Assembly (NCBI GenBank): GCA_021613375.1
Contig: CM038728.1
Location: 34,998,799 to 35,062,798, forward strand
DNA length: 64,000 nucleotides
Origin: Megaleporinus macrocephalus
Taxonomy: Eukaryota > Chordata > Actinopteri > Characiformes > Anostomidae
Reading direction: 5' to 3'
A program made the translations under genes and the position numbers. The notes beneath the pieces were generated by a model. The model saw nothing but the letters and a program-made list of their open reading frames with translations. It was not told where the DNA came from and made no database searches. This document shows positions 22,083 through 35,989 of this stretch, piece by piece (positions within the stretch are counted from its first letter, which is position 1; each line of letters opens with the position of its first letter).

Positions 22083-22790
22083 AAAGAAGACACTTCATGA
22101 AGTAACAAACAACTGAACCAATTATATCCTATCAAAGTTATAGTTTGAATGAGTATTTCAATCAAAGTCATTTTTGAGCTAAATAAAAGTAGTTCAAGTA
22201 GTTTCCACATGAAGTATTTTTTGTAACTGTAGAAAGTGCTTTGTTGGCACAACTTTAAAAAAATGTGATAACAAACAGTTAAACTGGTTTTATTTGACCT
22301 TAAAAAGTATTTTGAATGAATGGTTCTTTAAATAAAAGTAATTTTAGATTTTACCCTTCCTGAAGACTGCTGATGGTTTAACCCTGTTTTACTGTGAATG
22401 TGGTAATTTCACTCTCATATACATAACTCCTGAGTAGTAATAATAAGTTAGAAACAATTTAAACCAATAGCTCTTTAAACTTTTTGGAACCTAGCAGTTT
22501 TAAAACTCCCATGTCAACACACAAGACTAAATTTATGAATTGATTCAACTTAAAAATGCCATTTAAATATAAAAAATGTCTTAAAATAGTTTAGTAATAT
22601 GTAAAATATGTTCAGTGATCAGTTTATTTACTACAGACTTTATTTGTTTTAAAATAATACACTGTAAGACGTGTTTTGTTGGTACAAACTAGAAAAAATA
22701 CTTAATGTGTAACAAGCTGTTAAACTATTAAACTCAAAAAATTACTTTATTAAATTTAATTTTAAAAATTACTGTAGTGGTTTATAAGGC
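22083..22790. mobile_element. Nested relatives of the 837-bp element
   Basis: Diverged end motifs recur: 'cacatgaagta' near 22208, 'ttggcacaactttaaaaa' near 22244, and acactgtaagacgtgttttg at 22669. The region looks like repeated insertion of one family into itself. Boundaries are not resolvable by eye. Confidence 0.5.
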
Positions 22791-23973
22791 CATTATATAG
22801 CTGTCTATACTGACGCGTCACCAATTTAATTATAATAATGTATCTTAAAATTAATCTTTTTCTTCTTACCTAAGGTAAAATTTCTGGATATGCAACTCAG
22901 CCTCTTTCTTCATTTCACAGGATCAAAAATAACTGGACAAATTCACATAAATAACATTGTCCTGATGACATGTTTGACCCATTAATGCACAACCTGGTCA
23001 AAAGTGAATCGACTCGAATTTTATTTTCTGTATATTTACAATAAATTAATTTCATTGTTCAAGCTTCCATGAATTCCTCAACTTCTTTTTAATTATCACA
23101 AACCCTGATTTAAGTTTTATTATTAACTTTATTAATAATAATCATGTTTTTATCATTACTTCTAACACACAACACGGCTCAGAATTAACCCTTGGAGTCT
23201 GATAGGAACTGTTGGCGTTTGTAAACATTTACAGTCAGAAACATATTTACAAACACTGTTTTTGTTCATGAAGTAAATAAATAAGAATTAAAATAAAGAT
23301 TTAAGATAAAAAGATTATAATGATTTATAGTGAACACTTGGAATATTAAATTATAAAATAAACTGATTTTAATAGATTTACCAAACAGATACTCAGCAGT
23401 CCATACAGTAACATAGGAAATGAATAGGGGTCCCATGTTGTGCATTAGAAGGGGTTTGTTTAGGCAAAGCAGTGAAACTAGAGTTCAGAGTGTGTGACTG
23501 AACTGCTTGTTGCTCTGAAAACTCTGTTTGGGGTCAGTATCAGCCGCAAAACCAAGTTTATTTGGGTGCACCGGGGTTCAAACTCTGCGGTCACTCTGGA
23601 CGCTGGGTGTCACAGCAAGTGTGTAAATGGTAAAAGACGTTTGTCCGCGCTCTGAGGAAGGTTTTGTTCACCCTCAGCTCTGCAGCCCAGAGAAAAAACT
23701 AAATGTTGGGGTTGTTTGTGGTGAAAACAAACAGTCCTCAGTGTTGACGAGCCAGTGTTCAAACTCCACGGCTGTGCACTGTTCTGTAGAGCAAACAGCC
23801 TGCGGTGCTGCTCTCAGATATGTCCTGCCTAGGTGTGCACAGATTGGAGATGTTGGAGAGGCTGCTGGTGCGCCGCTTTATTCACTCCTAAACGATTTCA
23901 GCAGGCTCGCCTCCGCCACCCAAACCTTCACTCTGATTATATCAGTTACAGTTCTATTTACAGGTGTTAATAA
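22791..23973. other. AT-rich then mixed spacer, no gene recognised
   Basis: 22791-23400 is AT-rich. 23450-23960 is more complex. The plus frame 23627-24289 (220 codons) runs out of this region into the minus-strand SINE copy and has no recognised domain. Confidence 0.4.
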
Positions 23974-24243
23974 CATTCATCCCTTCATTCATTCATTCAT
24001 GGGCTGCAGGGGGCGCTGGAGAGCTCATATTGCGGAAGGCAGGAAATACCCTGGAAAGGAGGTCAGTCCATCACAGGAGAGACCAACACACTTGCACCTA
24101 TGGGGACAGTTTAGCGCCTCCAACTGGCCGGACTACATATATTTGGACAGGAGAAGTGAAATGGACCGCCCACTAAGAGAGGAAGCTGGACACCTTGCTG
24201 GTGAATCAAACCCAGAGTCTTCTTCCTGTGAGGCGACAGCGAT
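23974..24243 (-). mobile_element. tRNA-derived SINE-like repeat, longer copy
   Basis: On the minus strand it runs from cgctgtcgcctcacagg, through a degenerate 'gggttt..attc' B-box-like region and a central block, to 'ctgccttccgc', then cgccccctgcagccc and an (ATGA)n tail at 23974-24000. The A-box head present in tandem at 1-330 and 1441-2973 is missing or altered here. Confidence 0.75.
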
Positions 24244-24342
24244 ACCAGATAGATACAGACAGATGGAGTTCAAATATAATTTTAAATGATAGATTTTAAA
24301 TGAACCACTAACAGTCCACTGTGGAATATTTAGTTGTGAGGA

Positions 24343-24472
24343 AATTCACCACTGGACTTGTTGCACAGGTGGTGTCCTATCACGGTACCACGCTGGAGTT
24401 ACTCCACTGAGCTACTGAGAGAGACCCACTCTTTACTAATGTGTGTAGAAGTAGTCTGCAGGACTAGGTGCT
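24343..24472 (+). mobile_element. DNA transposon fragment
   Basis: Contains accactggacttgttgcaca, tatcacggtaccacgctgga, ctccactgagct and gcaggactaggtgct. This is the order of a very common teleost element whose full form ends with 'caatatagtgta'. It stops where the following array begins. Confidence 0.55.
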
Positions 24473-27400
24473 CTATCTAAATTGGAGATACTCTAACTAA
24501 ACTGGAGATACTCTATCTAAACTGGAGGTACTCTAACTAAACTGGAGATACTCTATCTAAACTGGAGGTACTCTAACTAAACTGGAGATATGGAGATACT
24601 CTATCTAAACTGGAGATACTCTATCTAAATTGGAGGTACTCTAACTAAACTGGAGATATGGAGATACTCTATCTAAACTGGAGATACTCTATTTAACTGG
24701 AGATACTCTATCTAAACTGGAGATACTCTATCTAAATTGGAGGTACTCTAACTAAACTGGAGATATGGAGATACTCTATCTAAACTGGAGATACTCTAAC
24801 TAAACTGGAGATATGGAGATCCTCTATCTAAACTGGAGATACTCTATTTAACGGGAGATACTCTAACTAAACTGGAGATATGGAGATCCTCTATCTAAAC
24901 TGGAGATACTGTATTTAACTGGAGGTACTCTAACTAAACTGGAGATACTCTATCTAAACTGAGATATGGAGATACTCTATCAAACTGGAGATACTCTATC
25001 TAAACTGGAGATACTCTATCTGAACTGGAGATACTCTATCTAAACTGGAGATACTCTAACTAAACTGGAGATACTCTAACTAAACTGGTGATACTCTAAA
25101 CTGAAGATATGGAGATACTCTACTTAACTGGAGATACTCTAACTAAACTGGAGATATGGAGATACTCTATCTAAACTGGAGATACTCTAACTACTCTATC
25201 AAACTGGAGGTACTCTATCTAAACTGGAGATACTTTATCTAAACTGAGATATGGAGATACTCTATCAAACTGGAGGTACTCTATCTAAACTGGAGATACT
25301 CTATCTAAACTGGAGATATGGAGATACTCTATCAAACTGGAGGTACTCTATCTAAACTGGAGATACTCTATTTAACTGGAGGTACTCTATCTAAACTGGA
25401 TGTACTCTATCTAAACTGGAGATACTCTATCTAAACTGAGATATGGAGATACTCTATCAAACTGGAGGTACTCTATCTAAACTGGAGATACTCTATTTAA
25501 CTGGAGGTACTCTATCTAAACTGGAGGTACTCTAACTAAACTGACATATGGAGATACTCTATCTAAACTGGAGATACTCTATCTAAACTGGAGATACTCT
25601 ATCTAAACTGGAGATACTGTATTTAACTGGAGGTACTCTATCTAAACTGGAGATACTCTATCTAAACTGGAGATACTGTATTTAACTGGAGGTACTCTAA
25701 CTAAACTGACATATGGAGATACTCTAACTAAACTGGAGATATGGAGATCCTCTATCTAAACTGGAGATACTGTATTTAACTGGAGGTACTCTAACTAAAC
25801 TGGAGATACTCTATCTAAACTGAGATATGGAGATACTCTATCAAACTGGAGATACTCTATCTAAACTGGAGATACTCTATCTGAACTGGAGATACTCTAT
25901 CTAAACTGGAGATACTCTAACTAAACTGGAGATACTCTAACTAAACTGGTGATACTCTAAACTGAAGATATGGAGATACTCTACTTAACTGGAGATACTC
26001 TAACTAAACTGGAGATATGGAGATACTCTATCTAAACTGGAGATACTCTAACTACTCTATCAAACTGGAGGTACTCTATCTAAACTGGAGATACTTTATC
26101 TAAACTGAGATATGGAGATACTCTATCAAACTGGAGGTACTCTATCTAAACTGGAGATACTCTATCTAAACTGGAGATATGGAGATACTCTATCTGAACT
26201 GGAGATACTCTATCTAAACTGGAGATACTCTATCTGAACTGGAGATACTCTATCTAAACTGGAGATACTCTAACTAAACTGGTGATACCCTAAACTGAGA
26301 TATGGAGATACTCTATCAAACTGGAGGTACTCTATCTAAACTGGAGATACTCTATTTAACTGGAGGTACTCTATCTAAACTGGAGGTACTCTAACTAAAC
26401 TGACATATGGAGATACTCTATCTAAACTGGAGATACTCTATCTAAACTGGAGATACTCTATCTAAACTGGAGATACTGTATTTAACTGGAGGTACTCTAT
26501 CTAAACTGGAGATACTCTATCTAAACTGGAGATACTGTATTTAACTGGAGGTACTCTAACTAAACTGACATATGGAGATACTCTAACTAAACTGGAGATA
26601 TGGAGATACTCTATCTAAACTGGAGATACTCTATCTAAACTGGAGATACTCTATCTAAACTGGAGATACTGTATTTAACTGGAGGTACTCTATCTAAACT
26701 GGAGATACTCTATCTAAACTGGAGATACTGTATTTAACTGGAGGTACTCTAACTAAACTGACATATGGAGATACTCTAACTAAACTGGAGATATGGAGAT
26801 ACTCTATCTAAACTGGAGATACTCTATCTAAACTGGAGATACTCTATCTAAACTGGAGATACTCTATCTAAACTGAGATAGGGAGATACTCTATCTAAAC
26901 TGGAGATACTCTATCTAAACTGGAGATACTCTAACTAAACTGGAGATACTCTAACTAAACTGGTGATACCCTAAACTGAAGATATGGAGATACTCTATCT
27001 AAACTGGAGATACTCTAACAAAACTGGAGATATGGAGATCCTCTATCTAAACTGGAGATACTGTATTTAACTGGAGGTACTCTATCTAAACTGGAGGTAC
27101 TCTAACTAAACTGGAGATACTCTATCTAAACTGAGATATGGAGATACTCTATCAAACTGGAGATACTCTATCTAAACTGGAGATACTCTATCTGAACTGG
27201 AGATACTCTATCTAAACTGGAGATACTCTATCTGAACTGGAGATACTCTATCTAAACTGGAGATACTCTAACTAAACTGGTGATACCCTAAACTGAAGAT
27301 ATGGAGATACTCTATTTAACTGGAGATACTCTAACTAAACTGGAGATCCTCTATCTAAACTGGAGATACTCTATCTAAACTGGAGATACTCTAACTAAAC

Positions 27401-27812
27401 TGGAGATACTCTAACTAAACTGGAGATATGGAGATACTCTATCTAAACTGGAGATACTCTAACTACTCTATCAAACTGGAGGTACTCTATCTAAACTGGA
27501 GATACTCTATCTAAACTGGAGATACTCTATCTAAACTGAGATATGGAGATACTCTATCAAACTGGAGGTACTCTATCTAAACTGGATGTACTCTATCTAA
27601 ACTGGAGATACTCTATCAAACTGGATGTACTCTATCTAAACTGGAGATACTCTATTTAACTGGAGGTACTCTATCTAAACTGGAGGTACTCTGTCTAAAC
27701 TGGAGATACTCTATTTAACTGGAGGTACTCTATCTAAACTGGAGATACTCTATTTAACTGGAGGAACTCTATCTAAACTGACATATGGAGATACTCTATC
27801 AAACTGGAGATA
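24473..27812 (+). repeat. ~20-bp array with ~860-bp higher-order repeat
   Basis: About 3.3 kb of ctggagatactctatctaaa units with many variants (gaggt, aactaa, tatttaa, gatatgg, caaactgg). A block at about 24860-25330 recurs base for base, as far as I can read, at about 25721-26190. The diagnostic string gagatatggagatactctat begins at 24961 and 25822, 861 bp apart. 25501-25740 and 26360-26600 show the same offset. Confidence 0.95.
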
Positions 27813-28249
27813 CTCTGTAAGGGGTCTTTAGTCTTCAGCTGGTGATGAGATGTAGATGATGAAGTCCTCAGTAAGGTTTCAGACTGACAGTGTTATGGTT
27901 CCTCTGGACGCTCGGTGATGACCTCGCTGAGTCCGTATTGTCTATACTGAACAGCCATAACTGCAACCAAAATTTTCTGAAATTCAGCAAGAATGTTCAA
28001 AAAGCTGCTACAATATAATTAAACGTCAAGCTGAGGAGACAGAGCAGCAATTTTAGTCCATCATGCCGACCCCGCTGCGCCCCACTCCCTCCATCACGCT
28101 CGGTGTTTGTCGTCTGATAGGTGGAGTCACTTCACAGCTCTGTTTCAGCATGAACTTCAGCAGCTTCTGTGCAGAACCTCCTGACGGCTGTTTTCATCAC
28201 CACGTTAATTTTTAATTTGAGAGCAAGTGTCCAAGTTAATTCCCCTCAC
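27813..28249. other. Single-copy island
   Basis: Complex sequence between two large arrays (ccataactgcaaccaaaatt near 27954, tcatgccgaccccgctgcgc near 28061). No gene recognised; possible CNE. Confidence 0.3.
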
Positions 28250-29243
<994 letters not shown>

Positions 29244-29438
29244 GCATTAAAATTCATGGCAAGTTTTAACCTAGTGTGACAAATAACACTAAATTTTTAT
29301 GGTCACATCGTGATTTACAAAGTTTGTGAATAAGAATCTGAAGGTGTGATACACTCTACTTCTTTAATCCACAGTTCATAATCCAGCTTTCGCTTTTATA
29401 CAGAGCTGGTGTTATGAAGTCAACCATGAAAGAATACA
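29244..29438. other. Short spacer
   Basis: Nothing recognised. Confidence 0.5.
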
Positions 29439-31965
29439 CCCTAAACATACTGGACACTCACTATACAATCACTAAACACTCGCTAAACATTCAATAAACA
29501 CTCAATAAACACTCACTAAACACTCAATAAACAATCACTAAACCATCACTAAACACTCATTAAACACTCACTAAACAATCACTAAACATCCACTAAACAC
29601 TCAGTAAACAATCACTAAACACTCACTAAACAATCACTAAACAATCATAAAACATTCACTAAACACTTAATAAACACTTACTAAACATTCACTAAACACT
29701 CAATAAACACTTACTAAACACTCAGTAAACACCCATAAACACTCACTAAACTATCACTAAACACCCATTAAACACTCACTAAACAATCACTAAACACTCA
29801 CTAAACAATCACCAAACAATCATTAAACACTCACTAAACAATTGCTAAACCATCAATAAACACTCACTAAACAATCACCAATCACTAAACACTCACTAAA
29901 CAATTGCTAAACCATCACTAAACACTCACTAAACAATTGCTAAACCATCACTAAACACTCACTAAACACTCTCTAAACACTCAGTAAACAATCAGTAAAG
30001 ACTCACCAAACACTCACTAAACAATCACTAAACACTCACTAAAGACTCAGTAAACAATCACTAAACACTCACTAAAGACTCAGTAAACAATCACTAAACA
30101 CTCACTAAAGACTCACTAAACAATCACTAAATAATCACGAAACACTCACCAAACAATCACCAAACAATCACTAAACACTCTCTAAACAATAACTAAACAA
30201 TCACTAAACAATCACTACACTCACCAAACAATCACTAAACACTCAACAATCACTAAACACTCACTAAACTATCACTAAACAATCATTAAACACTCACCAA
30301 ACAATCACTAAACAATCACTAAACACTCACTAAACAATCACTAAACACACACTGAACACTCTCTAAACACCCACCGAACAATCACTAAACAATCACTAAA
30401 CAATCATCAAACAATCACTAAACACTCACTAAACACTCACCAATCACTAAACACTCACTAAACAATCACTAAACAATCACTAAACACTCACTGAACACTC
30501 TCTAAACACTCACCAAACAATCACTAAACACTCACCAAACAATCACTAAACAATCGCTAAACACTCACTAAACACTCACCAATCGCTAAACAATCACTAA
30601 ACACTCACCAAACAATCACTAAACAATCACTAAACAATCACCAAACAATCACTAAACACTCACTAAACACTCACCAAACGTTCACCAATCCCTAAACAAT
30701 CACTAAACACTCACCAAACAATCACTAAACAATCACTAAACAATCACTAAACACTCACCAAACATTCACCAATCACTAAACAATCACTAAACACTCACCA
30801 AACAATCACTAAACAATCAATAAACACTCACCAAACATTCACTAAACAATCACTAAACACTCACCAAACAATCACTAAACAATCACTAAACAATCACCAA
30901 ACAATCACTAAACAATCACTAAACAATCACTAAACACTCACCAAACAATCACTAAACAATCACTAAACAATCACCAAACAATCACTAAACAATCACTAAA
31001 CACTCACCAAACATTCACCAATCACTAAACAATCACTAAACACTCACCAAACAATCACTAAACACTCACCAAACATTCACCAATCACTAAACAATCACTA
31101 AACAATCACCAAACAATCACTAAACAATCACGAAACACTCATCAAACAATCACTAAACAATCACTAAACACTCACCAAACATTCACCAATCACTAAACAA
31201 TCACTAAACACTCACCAAACAATCACTAAACAATCACCAAACAATCACTAAACAATCACGAAACACTCACCAAACAATCACTAAACAATCACTAAACAAT
31301 CACCAATCAATCACTAAACAATCACGAAACACTCACCAAACAATCACTAAACAATCACTAAACACTCACCAAACATTCACCAATCACTAAACAATCACTA
31401 AACACTCACCAAACAATCACTAAACACTCACCAAACATTCACCAATCACTAAACAATCACTAAACAATCACCAAACAATCACTAAACAATCACTAAACAA
31501 TCACCAAACAATCACTAAACAATCACTAAACACTCACCAAACACTACACACTAACTAAACACTAAACAATCACTAAACACTAAACAATCACTAAACAATC
31601 ACCAAACAATCACTAAACACTCACCAAACATTCACCAATCACTAAACAATCACCAATCACTAAACAATCACTAAACACTGACCACTCAATAAACAATCAC
31701 AAATCACTAAACAATCACTAAACACTGACCACTCACTAAACACTAAACAATCACTACACACTCACTAAACACTAAACAATCACTACACACTCACCAAACA
31801 CTAAACAATTACTACACACTCACTAAACACCAAATAATCACTAAACAATCACTAAACACTCACCAAACATTCATTACACACTCAATAAACACTCACTAAA
31901 CACTCACCAAACATTCATTACACACTCAATAAATACTCACTAAACAATCACTAAACAAACTATCT
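29439..31965 (+). repeat. ~10-bp array (actaaacact/caatc)
   Basis: About 2.5 kb of cactaaacaatcactaaaca-type sequence. The 10-bp core 'actaaacaat/cactc' alternates with 'ccaaac' and 'ccaatc' variants. Composite blocks such as cactcaccaaacattcacca recur from 30740 to 31640, showing higher-order amplification. Confidence 0.95.
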
Positions 31966-32155
31966 CTTTCTAACTCTCTCTCTTTCTCTCTCTCTCTCTT
32001 TCTCTGTCTCTTTCTGTGTCTCTGTCACTTCTACTCTATCTCTCTCTCTCTTTCTTCTATTCTTTTTCTTCCTATCTCTCTAGCTCTCTCTCTGCTCTCT
32101 CAGTTTCTGACTCTCTCTAACTCTCTCCTACTCTCCCTCTATCTCTTATCCACCC
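31966..32155 (+). repeat. Degenerate CT-rich tract
   Basis: Polypyrimidine sequence with interruptions, ending in a C-run (ccaccccccaccccccgg) at 32150-32167. Confidence 0.85.
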
Positions 32156-32164
32156 CCCACCCCC

Positions 32165-32369
32165 CGGCTGGGTGATCAGTGTAGGTTCTCTGTGTTCACT
32201 GGAGCTTCACTAATGTATCAAACACAGCTGTAATTTATTGCAATTAGCAGCATCTCATTTGGGTAAGTAATGACACAGCGACTTTTGATGAATGGCGATT
32301 ACTCGTTTGTGGATGATCTGAAAAGAACAGGTGGTGATTATTTATTTATTTAAAGGGGAACATCATCAG
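32165..32369. other. Single-copy island, CNE candidate
   Basis: A 200-bp island flanked on both sides by repeats. It includes taatttattgcaattagcag (32231-32250) and ggcgattactcgtttgtgga (32295-32314). AT-balanced and complex, with homeodomain-type ATTA cores. Confidence 0.45.
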
Positions 32370-33650
32370 GAAGTTGAGAGCAGCAGCAGAAAGCAGCAGA
32401 GCGAGGGCAGTTACAGCGGCAGCCATGTGGGCACAGTTACAATGTCGGCAGAGTGAGCGCAGTTACAGCAACAGCAGAGTGAGCGCAGTTACAGCGGTGG
32501 CACAGCATGTGCAGTTACAGAGGTGGCACAGCAAGCACAGTTACAGAGGTGGCACAGCAAGCACAGTAACAGAGGTGACACAGCAAGCATAGTTATAGCG
32601 GTGGCACAGCAAGCACAGTTACAGAGGTGACACAGCAAGCATAGTTATAGCGGTGGCACAGCAAGCACAGTTACAGAGGTGGCACAGCAAGCACAGTTAC
32701 AGAGGTGGCACAGCAAGCACAGTTATAGCGCTGGCACAGCAAGCACAATTACAGAGGCGGCACAGCAAGCACAGTTACAGAGGTGGCACAGCAAGCACAG
32801 TAACAGAGGTGGCACAGCAAGCACAGTAACAGAGGTGACACAGCAAGCATAGTTATAGCGGTGGCACAGCAAGCACAGTTACAGAGGTGACACAGCAAGC
32901 ACAGTAACAGAGGTGACACAGCAAGCATAGTTATAGCGGTGGCACAGCAAGCACAGTTACAGAGGTGACACAGCAAGCATAGTTATAGCGGTGGCACAGC
33001 AAGCACAGTTACAGAGGTGGCACAGCAAGCACAGTAACAGAGGTGACACAGCAAGCATAGTTATAGCGGTGGCACAGCAAGCACAGTTACAGAGGTGACA
33101 CAGCAAGCATAGTTATAGCGGTGGCACAGCAAGCACAGTTACAGAGGTGGCACAGCAAGCACAGTTACAGAGGTGGCACAGCAAGCACAGTTATAGCGCT
33201 GGCACAGCAAGCACAATTACAGAGGCGGCACAGCAAGCACAGTTACAGAGGTGGCACAGCAAGCACAGTTATAGCAATGGAACAGCAAGCACAGTTATAG
33301 CAGTGGCACAGCAAGCACAGTTATAGCAATGGAACAGCAAGCACAGTTATAGCAGTGGCACAGCAAGCACAGTTATAGCAATGGAACAGCAAGCACAGTT
33401 ATAGCAATGGAACAGCAAGCACAGTTATAGCAGTGGCACAGCAAGCACAGTTATAGCAGTGGCACAGCAAGCACAGTTGTAGCGCTGGCAAAGCAAGCAC
33501 AGTTATAGCAATGGAACAGCAAGCACAGTTATAGCAGTGGCACAGCAAGCACAGTTGTAGCACTGGCAGAGCAAGCACAGTTACAGAGGTGGCACAGCAA
33601 GCACAGTTATAGCGGTGGCACAGCAAGCACAGTTATAGCGGTGGCACAGG
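32370..33650 (+). repeat. 26-bp tandem array
   Basis: About 48 units of gcacagcaagcacagttaca plus gaggtg, with gcggtg, gcaatg and similar variants. The variants form subfamilies: 'gaggtggc' dominates to 33260 and 'gcaatgga/gcagtggc' dominates from 33270. The unit is not a multiple of three, so the minus-strand Cys-rich frames here are accidental. Confidence 0.95.
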
Positions 33651-34011
33651 CTTTTCTCACTCAATCACACTGCTCTACAGTATTCTCACATATAAACTTT
33701 GTTCTGGAATATTTTTATCCATCCACACAGTTTAAATCACGCACACTTTCAGTCGCTTCTAGAACATTCCTACTCGTTTATCCTGGTCCATGTGGTTTAT
33801 CAGTTCTCCTCTAAACATTCTAACAGCGTTAAACTGTTGATGGCTGTTGAATGAACCAATGAAAATACTCTATAGAAGAACTAACGTTACTATACAAAAC
33901 GACTGTAGCAACACATTACTCAGCACTCTGCTCCTGTAGAACCAGGGAACGTAGATAGAAGAGAAGTTCACGCTCCTACTTTACAATTAGTAATGTACAG
34001 AGCAGATCAGA
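33651..34011. other. Single-copy spacer
   Basis: Complex sequence, no gene recognised. Contains ttctagaacattc at 33757, a three-part heat-shock-element match, near but outside the motif-rich array at 35990. Confidence 0.4.
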
Positions 34012-34962
34012 GAAGTGTAGTCATTAGTGTAGTAGGTGAAGTATAGAAGTGTATCATTAGTGTAGTAGGTGAAGTATAGAAGTGTATCATTAGTGTAGTA
34101 GGTGAAGTATAGTAGTGTATCATTAGTGTAGTAGGTGAAGTATAGAAGTGTGTTCATTAGTGTAGTAGGTGAAGTATAGAAGTGTATCATTAGTGTAGTA
34201 GGTGAAGTATAGAAGTGTAATCATTAGTGTAGTAGGTGAAGTATAGAAGTGTATCATTAGTGTAGTAGGTGAAGTATAGTAGTGTATCATTAGTGTAGTA
34301 GGTGAAGTATAGAAGTGTGTTCATTAGTGTAGTAGGTGAAGTATAGAAGTGTACTCATTAGTGTAGTAGGTGAAGTATAGAAGTGTAGTCATTAGTGTAG
34401 TAGGTGAAGTATAGAAGTGTACTCATTAGTGTAGTAGGTGAAGTATAGAAGTGTACTCATTAGTGTAGTAGGTGAAGTATAGTAGTGTATTATTAGTGTA
34501 GTAGGTGAAGTATAGTAGTGTATTATTAGTGTAGTAGGTGAAGTATAGAAGTGTATTCATTAGTGTAGTAGGTGAAGTATAGAAGTGTATTCATTAGTGT
34601 AGTAGGTGAAGTATAGTAGTGTATTCATTAGTGTAGTAGGTGAAGTATAGAAGTGTACTCATTAGTGTAGTAGGTGAAGTATAGAAGTGTACTCATTAGT
34701 GTAGTAGGTGAAGTATAGAAGTGTACTCATTAGTGTGGTAGGTGAAGTATAGAAGTGTATTCATTAGTGTAGTAGGTGAAGTATAGAAGTGTACTCATTA
34801 GTGTAGTAGGTGAAGTATAGAAGTGTACTCATTAGTGTAGTAGGTGAAGTATAGAAGTGTACTCATTAGTGTAGTAGGTGAAGTATAGAAGTGTACTCAT
34901 TAGTGTAGTAGGTGAAGTATAGAAGTGTACTCATTAGTGTAGTAGGTGAAGTATAGAAGTGC
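34012..34962 (-). repeat. 34-bp tandem array, short copy
   Basis: About 28 units of attagtgtagtaggtgaagt followed by atagaagtgtattc, with units one to three bases shorter or longer at the junction. It is the reverse complement of the 4.8-kb array at 48763-53557. Confidence 0.95.
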
Positions 34963-34989
34963 AGTATCATTTGAAGATGTCAGTGAAAC

Positions 34990-35452
34990 ATATATTTGAA
35001 GTGCAGCTGTAGATCATGTCTGAGGTGTAGATCATGTCTGAAGTGTAGATCATGTCTAAGGTGTAGGTCATGTCTGAAGTGTAGATCATATCTGAGGTGT
35101 AGATCATGTCTGAGGTTTAGATCATATCTGAGGTGTAGATCATGTCCGAGGCGTAGATCTTGTCTGAGGTGTAGATCATGTCTGAGGTGAAGATCATGTC
35201 TGAGGTTTAGATCATATCTGAAGTGTAGATCACGTCTGAGGTGTAGATCATGTCTGAGGTGTAGGTCATGTCTGAGGTGAAGATCATGTCTGAGGTTTAG
35301 ATCATGTCTGAGGTTTAGATCATATCTGAAGTTTAGATCATATCTGAGGTGTAGATCATGTCCGAGGTGTAGATCTTGTCTGAGGTGTAGATCATATCTG
35401 AGGTGTAGATCATGTCTGAGGTTTAGATCATATCTGAGGTGTAGATCATGTT
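34990..35452 (+). repeat. 18-bp tandem array
   Basis: About 26 units of tgtagatcatgtctgagg with t/g and a/g variants. Parent sequence not identified. Confidence 0.95.
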
Positions 35453-35455
35453 CAG

Positions 35456-35989
35456 GTCTTTAACCTCAGCCTGTGATCTGAAGGTGTTCCTGTAATTGCT
35501 GCAGTGCTGTTAGTACTAACGGTTCCTTTTACACAATCACAAACGGGTTCCGGCAACAGCAGACTCGCAGGTACATCCAGCATGAAGAGCAGGCAGATGG
35601 TGAGGCCAGCTGTTTTCAGGTTTAGAAGCTCTCTCTCTCTCTGTCCCCAGGGCGGTGGCCGCTGCAGAGGGGAATTCACACTCAGGCTGTTCTCGCTGGA
35701 GTCTCCCCAGCTCGGCTGCTGCAGGAGCACAGAGTTCACACCTTCATCACCATCTCTCACCTGCTGGGCTCCAGCTCCAACCTGCGGCTGCAGAGCGCTG
35801 GGAGAACACAAGCTCTCCAGAACCAGTGCAGAGAGAGAAAAACACAGCAGCCTCTCATTCTAAGCCTGACTTAAAAGTTCAATCCACACTTAATGGACGG
35901 TTCTGCCCCGATGTTCTCCTTTCAGAGTCTGGAACCACCGATAAGCTTTTATAACATGCAGCACTGCATCCCTCAACCTCCAGCTTCAA
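35456..35989. other. Single-copy island with open frames
   Basis: GC-richer stretch with 119-codon frames on both strands (35504-35863 plus, 35452-35811 minus). A pyrimidine run ending ctctgtccccag at about 35651 looks like a splice acceptor and is followed by open sequence. I recognise no domain in any frame, so an exon is possible but unsupported. Confidence 0.25.

Noticed and set aside
23627..24289. 220-codon plus-strand gene
   Set aside because: Its second half is a reverse-oriented SINE-like repeat, and the first half has no domain or codon signature that I recognise.
32749..33626. Cysteine-rich repeat protein on the minus strand
   Set aside because: The 26-bp unit is not a multiple of three, so the frame drifts through different registers and stops irregularly.
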